A stretch of 64,000 nt of DNA from Parasitella parasitica. Taxonomy: Eukaryota > Mucoromycota > Mucoromycetes > Mucorales > Mucoraceae. Under the pieces are notes generated by a model, which was given only the letters and a program-made list of their open reading frames with translations, had not been told where the DNA came from and searched no databases. This document shows, piece by piece, positions 10,030-21,317 of this stretch (within the stretch, counting starts at the first letter, position 1; each line of letters begins with the position of its first letter). The stretch is taken from the NCBI GenBank assembly GCA_025201805.1, contig MU619309.1:1536-65535 (forward strand), in the 5' to 3' direction. Position numbers and translations under genes: made by a program.

Positions 10030-11099
10030 TTTTCTATAATAAAAAGAGTGAGTGTGTTGGAATGTTTTGTAGATTTGGATTCATTGTGTACATTTAATTA
10101 TTTTTTTATTGTTTGAAGCAGGATGAATTCTCTATTTTACATTGATCTGGTATGTTATTTATACGAAAACGACATGGTACGAGCGTTGCAGTGGCTGAAA
10201 TTGCTGTGCGAGCCCCATCATGTGTTTTTCTTCCTTATTCAAAAAGTTAATTAAAAGCTAGTAACCAATGAACCGCAGCTGCGTAACTGGCGTAAAATAT
10301 ATTGCGCAAGTTGTTTAGCAAGATACTATTTCAAATGCGCATTGGACACATAGTTGAACCAGCAAACACAACCATGGTCACTGACCTTGGTTTGCTGTGA
10401 AATTATATTGTAGCTGCAGTGCCATTGCAACAAGTTGGAAAGATTCTTGCTGAGCACTATAATGTTGCACAGTTTTGCATTGCACGGTATCATTTATGAA
10501 AAGGGATTGTTGGTATGGGCAAAAGCATGAATGCCAACATTTATGTGCATATATTAGCGAGCCGTTTACCGTCTATTTTGCATTTATTGCTAGATGGAAA
10601 ACAGCAAGTTTCTGATGCTATATTTTCTTTTTGATCTAGCATTGTTATTGATCCGTCTGAATACACTTGCGACATATCTTATGGTTGTACGTGTAATTGA
10701 ATGAGCCAGTTTTGTACAACATTTGTCCACTTGGTGGCTTTATATCAGCACTGTTGTTGGTGGGCATCAATGCTCATTGTCTTACAAGGACACTTTAACC
10801 AACAGGATATAATAATCACAATCAAGAGTTTCACAGTGGCACAAGGTTAAACATTTTGTTATTTTTTAGTAATAATTTAACCAGAATGTCCTCAATTGCT
10901 TTTAAAGGAAAAATGCAGATTTAGTTATAATAGTAATTCAGTAAAAAATGCTTGAGTGCTAACTTGATTTCGGGAGAATTTCACATAAGGTTTATAATTG
11001 ATTTTAAAACATAAAATTAAGAGTATCGTAGGGTATAATCAACAAGTAATTGATGCCATATATTCGTAGGATGAGCTTTCTGTAAGCTTTCTTTGAGTT
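10030..11099. other. Intergenic region with a strong palindrome
   Basis: No coding sequence recognised in about 1.07 kb. The only structured element seen is the inverted repeat at 10360-10397, listed separately. Part of the region should be the promoter of the small Cys-rich gene. Confidence 0.45.
10360..10397. repeat. Imperfect 38-bp palindrome
   Basis: Arms CAGCAAAC / (G)TTTGCTG enclose CCATGGTCA-C-TGACCTTGG, itself an inverted repeat with one mismatch and a single central base. The symmetry suggests a dimeric-protein binding site or cruciform. It lies 330 bp upstream of the small Cys-rich gene's start. Confidence 0.5.
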
Positions 11100-11452
11100 T
11101 CAATTGATTTTACTACAACAGCAGATCCGTACAGGTTTGAGCTTGGATTGATTGTTGCACAGTTGTGATGGCTTCATTATTAGGCAACACGAGTTTTTTT
11201 TTTTTTTTTTTTTTTTTTCTGCTAATGCAGTGTTCTGGCTAAGGTCAATTGTAACAGGGCCGCTTTTTGGAAAGTGTGTATCTTTGATCTGTAAAATACA
11301 ATGTTCATTAGATTGAAGTGACACATGTGCCGTGAGACATTTACCTGAATGCGTACTTCACCTTTGATGTGCGCTTCATCAAGCTCTCTTTGATTAATTG
11401 GGTCAAATGGAATCAAAAATTCCCCATTTACAATCATCCATGTTATAGGCAT
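11100..11452 (-). CDS. Short gene with WWE-like domain, possibly incomplete
   Basis: Two exons join across a 56-nt intron (about 11289-11344): the first ends in 'GEVRIQ', the second begins 'IKDTHFPKSG'. Residues about 5-55 have a Trp followed by 'NGEFLIPFDPINQRELDEAH' and then 'VTIDLSQ'. This spacing resembles WWE-type domains, which bind ADP-ribose-type ligands or E3 partners (family knowledge, weak match). The reading frame then enters an A22 run (Lys codons) and continues with unconvincing sequence to 11100. The true 3' end may lie elsewhere or the gene may be truncated by the A-tract. It lies downstream of LMBD2 on the same strand. Confidence 0.35.
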
Positions 11453-11662
11453 TGAAAAAGAGAATTTTTTTTAAAAAAAAAAAAAAGTTGCGAGAAGAGA
11501 GGGAAGGAAAAGCAAATAAACAATAGACATGCTATGTATATGATCACCACCATTATCATTAAGCAGCATTCGGTTCGTTGTTGTTTTTTTTTGTTTTTAA
11601 CAAAATAAAAAATAAAAAAAAACAATAACATTTGGTTCTTTGTGATTAAAAAACAAATTTAA

Positions 11663-14649
11663 TTATATATCATCGAATATGTTGTGATTAGGTCTACTAG
11701 TATCAATTGCATCGTCGAATCTAGCAAACGGCGAAACATTGCTACTCGCTTGCTGTCGATTTATACCTGAAGATGCCGTTAAAAAAGGGTTTGGTGATAT
11801 TGGCCTGGACGAACTTTCTTTAATAGCAGCGTTGTTGAATGGACGGTGGTTTTCATTAGTTACAGGTCGTCCAAATACACGGCCTCCATTGTGGTGATAA
11901 TTGGGTGCAATAGGAGGTGGACTTGGAGATCTAGGGTTTGCAGAGAGGGGAGAAGATGTAGAAGTGAGGTCTCTGTGTGATGGACGATCTGTTGCAGCAT
12001 CTTCGGGATTACTCTTTACGGTACCAAAGAGCCCTCCTAATTTATGTTTCATAGTGTCTCCAAATGATATCAAGTTTGTTTTTAATTTCATCGAATCTGA
12101 AGGCTGGGTTGTGTTTTCGTTTGCTGAAAATGATGATGCAGAGGAGGATGCTGGGCTATCATGATACCGCTCTTGCTGATTAGCACTCCCTGACAAAATT
12201 TCTTCTATTCTTCTATCACGTTCATTTCGTAATGTGTCAGGAGCATTGGCTCGGTGGTATTTTTTGTTGGTATATTCCTATCCCACACACGTAAAATGTC
12301 AATATGATAACACGATTACAAACACCCAACTTACTCTGTTTCTTGCGCTTTGAACACTAACTCGAGCAGTTGGGTTAATTTCACGTTCTCTTAATCTTCG
12401 CTCTACAAAGTACAGATGAGTAAGAATAATAAAAATAAAAAAGGCGCGCCATAGTTGAAGCATCTTACCCTCTTTGACTAGCTTCAATCCTTCATCAACA
12501 TCAGCATTCAATGATACGCCATTGTATGCTTCAGTATCTTCACTGTCGTCTGCACTATTTTGATAAGGGCTTTTGATACCGCAAAGCCCAAGACATCTGC
12601 CTTGCACATTGAACAGCAGGGAGAGAGATGGAATCAGAATAATGATGGGAAACCAATCAGCAAAAGCCCCTAAAAACTTGATCAAATCTGCTTTGCCCAT
12701 AAACTGTGCAAAGCTTTACAGTCAATATTCAAACCGGCCCAAGGACACTGAAATACTTACAGTTGTAAAAACAGCCTTGCTTACTCCTGGAGCGTCCACT
12801 GCCAAATTGATAAAGTTGTAACACAATGGTGCCCTTTTTTTTTTTATTATCCAATCAATCAGAAACACTCTGCATTTCACAGCACAATCGACTTACATCA
12901 TTTTGCACATGTATCCAGTAAACCATAATAGACTGTTCTCGTCTGTGTGATGATTGGGAATAAGCAGATATAGGTTAAAGAATCTAATTTTGAACAGAGA
13001 AGAGTATACACAAAAACACATATACATCAATGTGAAAAATGCCATAATCTTTGTGGAATGAGGAGCATGTTTCAGGAACTTGCCATTACTTTCTTACCTC
13101 TAAAGTAGCATAATTGGAGCCACATGCGTTCAGCACATAATACACAATGGAGATGACGACAGGCTTCTTCACGTTGAACACTATTTCAGACCAAATGATA
13201 CACATGCTGATTAGCGAAAACACAATAGCCAGAAACTTGTTGAGATTAGGCGCAATACGAAGCATCCACCACCATTCTAACAAACTGGCGTTAGTTTGTG
13301 GTATTCATGAGTGATATGCATACATAGAGCATCTTACCAGCCGAGGCTTTAATATCGGTCCATCGTGTTTTTTTCTGCTTTGATCTCAATGTCGAGGTGA
13401 ATCGACTACGTATGATAAATGCACAATCCAATACAACACGCAGATAGACTTACCGGTCCCGCTTATCCTTGTTGCTAATGATGTCCTGGAGATAAAATAC
13501 TTGGTTCAACAGATTCTTCCATAAACTGTACAGAGTTAGTTCATCCGTCTTTCCATCTTGTAAAATGATTATTAGACAATACGTACGCATTTTTTCTGTC
13601 CTTCATTCGAATAGCCAGAATCATGTGTTTCGATATCTTGACTAAATAATCCTCGGTTAAATCTCTTGGAATTACGATTGAATCGTCTCTCTCGGCAAAA
13701 GCTTCATGGAGCACAAATGGAAATCTTTCGTTCATCACGTTGATGCAGTATCTGATTTCTGCGGTTTCCATCATAGCTCTCTTTGATATAGCGTTCATGG
13801 TTTTCGCAAGGTCATTGAATTCAATCTCGCTGTCCATACATTCTTCCTTCAATCGTGCAGCATTGGCGTAGTGCTGAAACAAATGTCGGTCGTAACTTCC
13901 AGAATACCACAGACTTCTAGGCAGAGATACAAGTCCATAGCCCATAAATACAATGACCAAGAATAAACCCCAGCTGTTGGCTGCGGCCATGACATAGCTC
14001 TGGATGCCTTCCCTGTTGTGTTTCATGAGCTATCTGCGATAGAATGCAGAGATATAAACGTCTCACCTCGTCGTCAAACCACTGCCGAACACAAGATAGA
14101 TCAATCCGATTGCACCGACCACAAGATAGATCGAATAGAATCTCAAATTGACTTGAACTGCTGACTTTAGCCTCTTTGCAACAGTAAAATCACCCGTGTT
14201 TACGTACGCTTGCATCATAGGGATAGTCAGCCAGGTCAAACAAAACGATGTCCAGTAAAGTACCCGCCAAGCAATAAACAAAAAGTGCTGTGATACATAC
14301 GCAAATGGAACACGGCCCTTTTTATCGTCATGAATTGTCTATGCAACAGTTTAGTCATCCTTGTGCAATCCAACACCCTGCAGTGTAGTGAAGAACATAC
14401 TGATGCCAAATCAAGTGGCAATAGAAATATGATCCAGAATGGAAAAAACCAGCCAACGATACATGCCACAGTTACATACCAAGGTTGGCTTTTAATATTG
14501 CCATATCTTGATAGTGTAAATAGGACAATGGACAGCATCAAACATGTAACTAGTACGAGCGGAAACCAGTCGCTGTGGTGTGTCAATGGCGGTTCTGCGC
14601 TGCCAGGTGGCGCTGGGTGCGTTGGTATCGGCAACTCTTGCTGATCCAT
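11663..14649 (-). CDS. LMBRD2: LMBR1 domain-containing membrane protein (LMBD2 type)
   Basis: This is a polytopic LMBR1-family protein of the LMBD2 branch, a group linked to receptor trafficking in animals; the fungal role is not known. Many exons are separated by short introns. The first (14649-14401) carries 'VACIVGWFFPFWIIFLLPLDLAS'-type membrane sequence, and the second (14338-14067) 'FIAWRVLYWTSFCLTWL'. Later exons include 'AANSWGLFLVIVFMGYGLVSLPR' (13541-14026), 'IVFSLISMCIIWSEIVF' (13086-13283) and 'FADWFPIIILIPSLSLLF' (12500-12700). The hydrophilic C-terminal exon (11663-12196) is Ser/Pro-rich. The junction after exon 2 does not close cleanly by eye, so an unresolved splice or small error is possible there. 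Coordinates give the span, not one reading frame. Confidence 0.85.
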
Positions 14650-15083
14650 GGTGTGCTGTTGGCTATTATTAGAGCGTAGTTTAGTAGAGAGAGAGAGAGA
14701 GAGAGAAAAGAAAAAAGGTAAAAAAAAAAAAAGAGGAAAGAGAGATAGAAAAGAGAAGAACAGCACTACCTTTGGGTGTTATATGTACAACATGAGTGGA
14801 GAACGAAAAGCTGGTATTGCAGACTTCATGGCTACCTTTTCATGGCAACAAAACGTATGCAGTACCACAATCACTTTATAGGCAGTTGATGGATATTCTA
14901 CAAGTGATTGATATTAATCTGCTACACATGGAAAGTACCAGAAGACACGCAATGATGATTTGGACTTCCTATTCTGGGCAATGCACACAAATGAAACCCG
15001 TCAAAAGAAACCTACCGTATATAAATGTCGTTTGTTTGCTTCCCCAGAATATACAAATACAAAAATTGCAAATGATAGAATCA

Positions 15084-16139
15084 ATGCATGCTCTTGAACT
15101 TGTCAAATATGGAATACCGAAAGACGCCTTTCGATATAACGAACAAGCTCCAATTCCAACCATCAAATCGAAACATCAAGTTCTCATTCGTATCAAAGCC
15201 GCCGGTGTAAACCCTGTTGATGTCAAGGCTGCTTCCGGCAACATGAAGATAGTTCTCTTTGCAATGAAGCTACCTATCGTTATCGGTGCTGATTTCTCGG
15301 GCGTTATTGAGCAAGTCGGTGACGCTGTTAAAGACTTTCAAGTTGGCGATGAGGTGTTTGGATCATTACACATGCCGCTTTTCTTGAATGGCACTTATGC
15401 TCAGTATACAGTGGTCGACACTACCAAAGCGGCTATTGCAAAGAAACCTGAGCACCTGTCGTTTGAACAAGCTGCTTCCGCCGGTATCGCGGTCTGCACT
15501 GCATATCAAGGAATCGTCAACAACGGCAAGACCTTCAAAAACCCCAAACTCCCTCGTAAAATCTTGGTTGTAGGAGCATCAGGCGGTGTTGGTTCGTACG
15601 GCATCCAGATTGCCAAGGCTATCAACAAAGGGAATACTGTTGTGGGTATCTGCAGCGGCTCTAATGCAGAGTTCGTCAAATCTCTTGGTGCTGATCGAAT
15701 CATTGACTATAAAGACAAGGCTGCTTATGAGTCATTTATCACTGAAGAAAAAAACTCTTTTGATATCGTATTCGATTGTGTTGGTGGCGAAGACTACTAT
15801 ACACAACTTGATCCTCTCTTGAAAAAGGATGGCGTCTACTCTACTGCTGTAGGTCCCGTTGAGCATTTAGGCTCTGAGTATGTCGGTATCACACAAGCAG
15901 CTTCCTTAGTGTGCAAACTTGGCTACAAGAAACTCTTTGCTCGTCATCCTTATTACATTATCCGCGATCTCCCTTACTCTGAATTTAAAGATAAAATTGC
16001 TCCCTTATTTGAGTCAAAGGCTGTTCATGGTACGGTTCACAATGAATCCAACATTGTTCCGCTAAAAGACGGCATTCGTGCCTTTGAGAAGCTTGCAACT
16101 CATCGTACCGTTGGAAAAATAGTATTCCAGATTGACTAG
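15084..16139 (+). CDS. Medium-chain dehydrogenase/reductase, quinone oxidoreductase-like
   Basis: This NADPH-dependent oxidoreductase of the zinc-free MDR branch (quinone reductase / RTN4IP1-like) is expected to reduce enone or quinone substrates. The single exon encodes 351 residues. The N-terminal GroES-like domain has 'IKAAGVNPVDVKAASG' and 'VIGADFSGVIEQVGD'. The nucleotide site is 'VVGASGGVGSYGIQIAKA' at about residues 162-179. The C-terminal end 'GKIVFQID' is typical. The frame is open for 96 codons before this Met, but that part contains a TATA-like TATATAAA near 15016 and no domain, so I start at 'MHALELVK'. A polyadenylation-type AATAAA follows the stop. Confidence 0.88.
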   Translation: MHALELVKYGIPKDAFRYNEQAPIPTIKSKHQVLIRIKAAGVNPVDVKAASGNMKIVLFAMKLPIVIGADFSGVIEQVGDAVKDFQVGDEVFGSLHMPLFLNGTYAQYTVVDTTKAAIAKKPEHLSFEQAASAGIAVCTAYQGIVNNGKTFKNPKLPRKILVVGASGGVGSYGIQIAKAINKGNTVVGICSGSNAEFVKSLGADRIIDYKDKAAYESFITEEKNSFDIVFDCVGGEDYYTQLDPLLKKDGVYSTAVGPVEHLGSEYVGITQAASLVCKLGYKKLFARHPYYIIRDLPYSEFKDKIAPLFESKAVHGTVHNESNIVPLKDGIRAFEKLATHRTVGKIVFQID

Positions 16140-16425
16140 TACTTTATTTTCTCTCAATAAATTTGCTTCATCGACATCAACTTCTAATTTATCAATACAT
16201 TGATCTTATGCTTAAATATGATGCAACTCAAGCATCATAATCTCTATGCATCAGTCATTCGCATGTTTCATTTTTGTTTAAAATGTTCGAAAATCATGAT
16301 TATGATATGATGTGATTATCAAAGTTTAGCAGAAAGACAAGGATGACCCTCCACTGTAGAAGTTTACTAAGTGAATTTATCTCCAAGTTGAATACTATGT
16401 TGAATTCGATAGGAATACCCTTAAA

Positions 16426-16513
<88 letters not shown>

Positions 16514-16979
16514 CATCTTCTTGCACACGTTTAATATTTCTACTCGACCTCATATTAAAAACTACAGCTAGTTCAAAGGTAAGGTTGTGCTTTATTCATA
16601 GCTCCTCATCAAACTAAAAAGAAGGCCAAAAGGCATCCAGAATTTCAATATCATGGAAGCTTCACTTAAAAATTACAGTACTGTATAAATATCTAAAGAC
16701 ATAGTCTGGAGTATTTACCAGAGCTGTCCTTTGCAATATTATACCAATTACCGCAGGACTAAACTCGTTAGGCAACTGTTGTTTCTAATGTACCAGAATT
16801 GCTATTGACGCTCAATGCCTCTGAAGAAGAGCTCTATATATCGTCTCTCCTACACAATAAATTAAAGGATGATGCATCCTTCAGATGTGTTGAAAACATG
16901 CGCAAGAACAATCCTCATCTTACATCTTCAAACATGTCTGCATCGAACAGTAGCATCATCATGATACAGATAAATCAGT
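16140..16979. other. Intergenic region with T86 tract
   Basis: This holds the 3' UTRs of two convergent genes and the long T run at 16428-16513. No other feature was recognised. Confidence 0.5.
16428..16513. repeat. T86 homopolymer between convergent genes
   Basis: There are 86 consecutive T residues. As at 5051-5138, it lies between a plus-strand and a minus-strand gene that converge. The flanks of the two tracts are not alike, so it is not a duplicated segment. Confidence 0.9.
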
Positions 16980-17634
16980 TTATTGCGTTTTTTTAGCAAA
17001 ATTATCTACTTTTATGTAGCGATTAACACGAACGAATGAGTCAACAAGCATAATGAGAGGTAAAATGAAATAAGGTGCATAAAACCCAATCAAAGTATGA
17101 CGTTCAACAGTGGACAAATTCAGTTTCTCGTTTAACAAAACTTCAGCAATGGTGGGCAAAACAGTGGTGGCAACATGAGCGCCATAAACTGTTTGAATAA
17201 GTACTTTTGCTCAACTAAATTAAATTTTCTAAATGCACTTACTGGCCAGAGGAAGACGAATATATTTTGAATCTGTATTTCGACATGTTATTATTCCTCC
17301 AAAAGTAAAAAAAAAAAAAAAAAACCCATTAACAATTACCTTTAACAAGGCCGATGCATGCCATAAAAAAAAAGGGCAATTGGACAAATAATTCACACAC
17401 GATAAAACTCAAAAACCAATACACAGGAGTTGAACTTCCCATGAAAGGATCTTTGTAAGTGTCTGTATAAAAAGTTAGGGCATCTTTGAGTACTTGGGGA
17501 ACCCATTGAGGAGGATAAAAGACTTGAAAGTCGATAGCTAACGTAACGGGGATATGGCTGGCAAAATAAAGAAAATATACCAGATCCAATGGACGCGAAA
17601 ATATGCTCTTTGTAATAGCTTGTTGTTCTGACAT
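16980..17634 (-). CDS. TMEM97: Sigma-2 receptor/TMEM97-like EXPERA protein
   Basis: This four-helix ER membrane protein of the EXPERA superfamily is known in animals as sigma-2 receptor/TMEM97, with sterol-related functions. The three exons are 17634-17340, 17272-17243 (only 30 nt) and 17188-16980; all phases agree and give 177 residues. Seen in order are 'RPLDLVYFLYFASHIPVTLAID', 'DPFMGSSTPVYWFLSFIVCE', 'QLPFFFMACIGLVKGDSKYIR', 'YGAHVATTVLPTIAEVL' and 'YAPYFILPLIMLVDSF', then a basic tail ending in KKTQ. The tail's KK(x)x-like end is consistent with ER retention. It is divergent from the histidine phosphatase gene. Confidence 0.92.
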
Positions 17635-17986
17635 TTTTGTGAAAATAAACTGCAAAACAAACGCGATATGTAAATAGTTCTTCATTCTGATGTTAAATGA
17701 CATGAGTCACACAAAAAGACAAGCAATGAGATACAGTACATCAGTTTGTGGATAATGTCATGTCAGTGCCTGTTTTGGTACCTGAAATTTTAAATTTAGT
17801 TGCCATGGTTATTAGGTCCAAAGTCAATCTGTCGTCAATTTACTGACTCGAAAAATGTCAAGTCAAAGCAGCTGTATACATACATGATACAAGATGCTTG
17901 CATTCTATTTACAAAAGGAGATTTAAACGCCCTTTTTCCATGAACTTCTTTTCTTTAGCATACATACTTTTCGCTTTGGTGCTAGA

Positions 17987-18773
17987 ATGCCGTTACTAGT
18001 TACTTTGGTTCGCCATGGGAATACAGATGCCAATAACGAGCGTTGGTTACAAGGGCATGTTGGTAATTTATAGATGAACGACAAAGAAAACATCAGCTGA
18101 CGAAAATCAACTTATCATAACCAGATACAAATTTGAACGAAAACGGATCAAGCCAGGCAGCATGTTGTGGCAAGCGCCTCCAAAATGCGTCGTATGATCA
18201 TGTTTATTGCAGTGATCTGAAACGTTGTAAACAAGTAAAGCGTGCATTTTTATTTACGTAAAAATAGCTTCATATCTCCCCTAACAAAATTAACAGACAG
18301 CGTCTGCTATTTTAGCTCATCACTCACCAAATATATCTATTGACTTTATTCCTATTTTGCGTGAAAGAGACTTTGGTAGGCTATCTCGCCAACCACTAAG
18401 TTATTTACTTTCCGAATCCCAAAGGCAAGGGTTGAGTATGGACAAATTCATCTCTAATCATGATGGAGAAAGCGAATTCACATTTCGATCTAGAGTGATT
18501 TCAGCATGGGATTTTATAGTAAGGGACGCTCAAGAAAGGCAATATCAGTCGATTCTAGTAGTTACACACGGAGGCCCGCTCAAGCATCTAGCTCGTTATT
18601 GGATAGACAATGAATTCCTAGTTGTCAATGAAGAATTGAAAGTGGCGCCTGTTGCTCATGGCAATACAGCTGTAACTCGTATTGATGTCACCGATAAAAC
18701 TATTTATGAGTTCAATTCGACAAGCCATTTGAAGGACCAAAGCGCAAACCAGCCTCCACCACCGGCTGTGTAA
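17987..18773 (+). CDS. Histidine phosphatase (phosphoglycerate mutase-like)
   Basis: This member of the phosphoglycerate-mutase-like histidine phosphatase superfamily has three exons, 17987-18062, 18125-18234 and 18297-18773, about 220 residues. The catalytic RHG is in 'LVTLVRHGNTDANNERWLQG'. 'YCSDLKRCKQTA' carries the second conserved Arg, 'RERDFG' the acid region, and 'VVTHGGPLKHL' the second active-site His. The absence of glycolytic mutase insertions and the length suggest a small-molecule phosphatase (TIGAR/SHB17-like) rather than the glycolytic enzyme. The C-terminus is proline-rich. The substrate is not determinable here. Confidence 0.88.
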
Positions 18774-19438
18774 AAGAAAACAGCCATTTTCTGCAAAGTG
18801 CTCATCTTTACCCAAGTCCACCTGTTTGCCCCTTTCTTTGTTTTCTTTGTTTGATAATAAAGCTCGAGCAACATCGTTTTTTTTTTTATCTTATTTTTAG
18901 TTGCAGATATCAGCTTATCGGCACAGCCAATTTAAATTCGATGGATAAACACATGAATGACATTGTTATTTGTTTTACATACTCTTTTGGCATGTTCAAT
19001 TGTTTTTTTAGTGCGCCGATAGCAGAGTTTATACAACAGTTAATCACGAGTAACTTCCAATTAAAGCAAGTTGTTTAAAGCATGCAGACCTTATTACCAC
19101 GATTATATTCCAAATACGAATCAGGATATATATATAACTTCTTTGGTACAGGGAGGAATGCTCAAAATATGTCATTTATAGCCTCAAAGGGAGTCTGATT
19201 GTCCCGAAAACCAATTATTCTGAATTAGTTGTCAAGGTAATATTCACACAAATCAAATGGAGATGGCTCAAATGTAAGGGACAAAAGAAGCTCAATGCCC
19301 CCCGCTTTTTTTTTAGCGTTTTGTATGCATTATGAAGTATAGAGTGATACAGAAATTTATTTATAAATATGAAATCAATTAATTACGCTCTCTCTTTTCT
19401 CTTCCCTTCTTTACTCTTAAGAAAAAGACACAAACGCA
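18774..19438. other. Intergenic region
   Basis: This holds the 3' UTR of the phosphatase gene (AATAAA near 18856) and the promoter of the RabGAP gene, whose last part is a CT-rich leader (about 19387-19420). No other feature was seen. Confidence 0.5.
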
Positions 19439-21087
19439 ATGACATCAGAAGCAGCAGCAGCAGCTACCACCACCGCCACAACTGCGTTTGTAGATACATT
19501 TGTCGACCACCCAAAACACCACGATGAAACAGAGATCATGAATAAATTAGCTGCGTTTTCAGACGACGATGATACTTGCTCATTTGATTCTGACCAAGAT
19601 GAGAAATTACTTACACCACCAGTAGCTGGAGAAGCAGAAGATGAATGCCAGAATGAAGACGATGAAGCAATTGATTGGGGTAATAATTGAAAAATGATAA
19701 TCATATTGGCTCAGGATGCTAAACATGTTGGCTAGAATTTTGGTCCACAGTGATATCAGATTTTCCTCAGTTCAACCAACCACAGCTACAGCAATTATCA
19801 ATTCAGGTGCAGCATGGCATTCCATCCGCTTTACGAGGTACTATTTGGCCAGTGATAGCTAAAAAGACGGATAATGGGCTTCAAGACGACTATATCCAAT
19901 TACTAAAACAAGACTCTGTTTACGCAAAAGCTATCACCCGTGATCTGCATCGCACATTTCCTCAACATCCCTTTTTCCAATCTCACGTCGGCCAAGAAGC
20001 GTTATTTAATGTAGTGAAAGCATATTCAATTTATGATCCTGAAGTTGGATATTGCCAAGGCATCGCATTTATAGCTGGACCGTTGCTCTTGCATGTAAGT
20101 TTATATAATTAAGGGGGTTAATTCGCAATTAATAAACCAACATAGATGCCAGAGGAAGAAGCATTTTGTATTTTGGTCCAATTAATGCAAAAATATCATT
20201 TACGAGGTCATTATACGCCTCAGTTGGATCTGCTACGACAAAGACTATTTCAATTCGATGGCCTGCTGCTGGACCATTTGCCACACATTCACAGACACTT
20301 TAACGAACAGGGAGTGCGCTCCAACATGTACGCTTCTCAATGGTTTTTGACCCTTTTCGCATACAAATTTCCGCTGGATGTAGTGTATCGCATTTACGAC
20401 ACTCTCTTCACAGAAGGTGTTGATTGCTTATTCCGCATCGGCTTAGCGCTGTTATTCAAGAATCAATGCACAATTTTATCGCTGGATTTTGAAGCCTTGG
20501 TGACTTATTTGAAAGATGACATGCTGACAGTGTACAAGGATAACATTACTGATCTACTATGCGAGTCATTTGAGATAAAGATATCACACAAAAAGCTAGA
20601 TAAGCTAGCCAAAGACTACCAGATTGAGACAGCCAAAGCAGACACAGAGGCAGGCTTGATCCAGTCTCTAAGGAAGGAGAACCGGCATCTGGCAGAAAAG
20701 TCCAGATCTGTTGAAATCGACAATGAGAATTTGAAAAAAGAGCAAGCGCTGGTCGCCCAAGCATTGATTTCAAAAAAGCTGGAATTAGCGCGAGTGCACG
20801 ACGAAAATGATGCATTAAAGCAGCAAGCAGCCGAGCTAAGGCGAGTGATTGATATCATACCAACTCGCATTGAAAATCAGGTGCAAGCTGACATGGAAGC
20901 GCTGTGTCTCAAAAACCAGACATTAAATCAAAGAAACGCTCAATTGCAGGACCAGTTGCAAGACATGGAAGCTCTGGTCATTGAAATCAAATTGAAATAT
21001 GCGCAAAGCGAAAGCGAAAGAGAGTTACTAAACCAAAGAGTGACAGACTTGAAGAAATGGATGAACAGTGTAATAAATAAGAAATAA
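19439..21087 (+). CDS. TBC-domain RabGAP (GYP5/EVI5-like)
   Basis: This is a GTPase-activating protein for Rab GTPases in vesicle traffic. Exons 19439-19679, 19751-20094 and 20146-21087 join in phase, giving 508 residues. The N-terminal 80 residues are acidic and low-complexity. The TBC domain follows: 'GIPSALRGTIWPVIAKK', the arginine finger in 'ITRDLHRTFP' and the glutamine finger in 'VGYCQGIAFIAGPLL', then 'SNMYASQWFLTLFAYKFP' and 'VYRIYDTLFTEG'. From about residue 345 to the end is a long coiled coil rich in E, K, Q and L. This order (TBC then coiled coil) fits GYP5/EVI5. Both catalytic fingers are intact. Confidence 0.93.
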
Positions 21088-21317
21088 ATAAAAAATGAAA
21101 AAAAAAAACTTTATGTTTTCCCTTAAGAGGATTACTTTACAAGACTTACATTTTCCACCGAGTCAAGTTTTATAACCTATGAAAGATGCGTAAAAAAAAA
21201 ACTAGATTTCTAAAATTATACCCTTTCCATCTTGTATTTAAACACGAACCATTTCCTTCTTTCCTTTTCTCTCCTCCTTTTTTTTTCCATCCAACACACA
21301 CACGCACACCTGCCCCA

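Noticed and set aside
14796-15083. N-terminal extension of the MDR reductase reading frame (96 codons)
   Set aside because: It holds a TATA-like element and no domain; the family normally begins near 'MHALELVK' at 15084.
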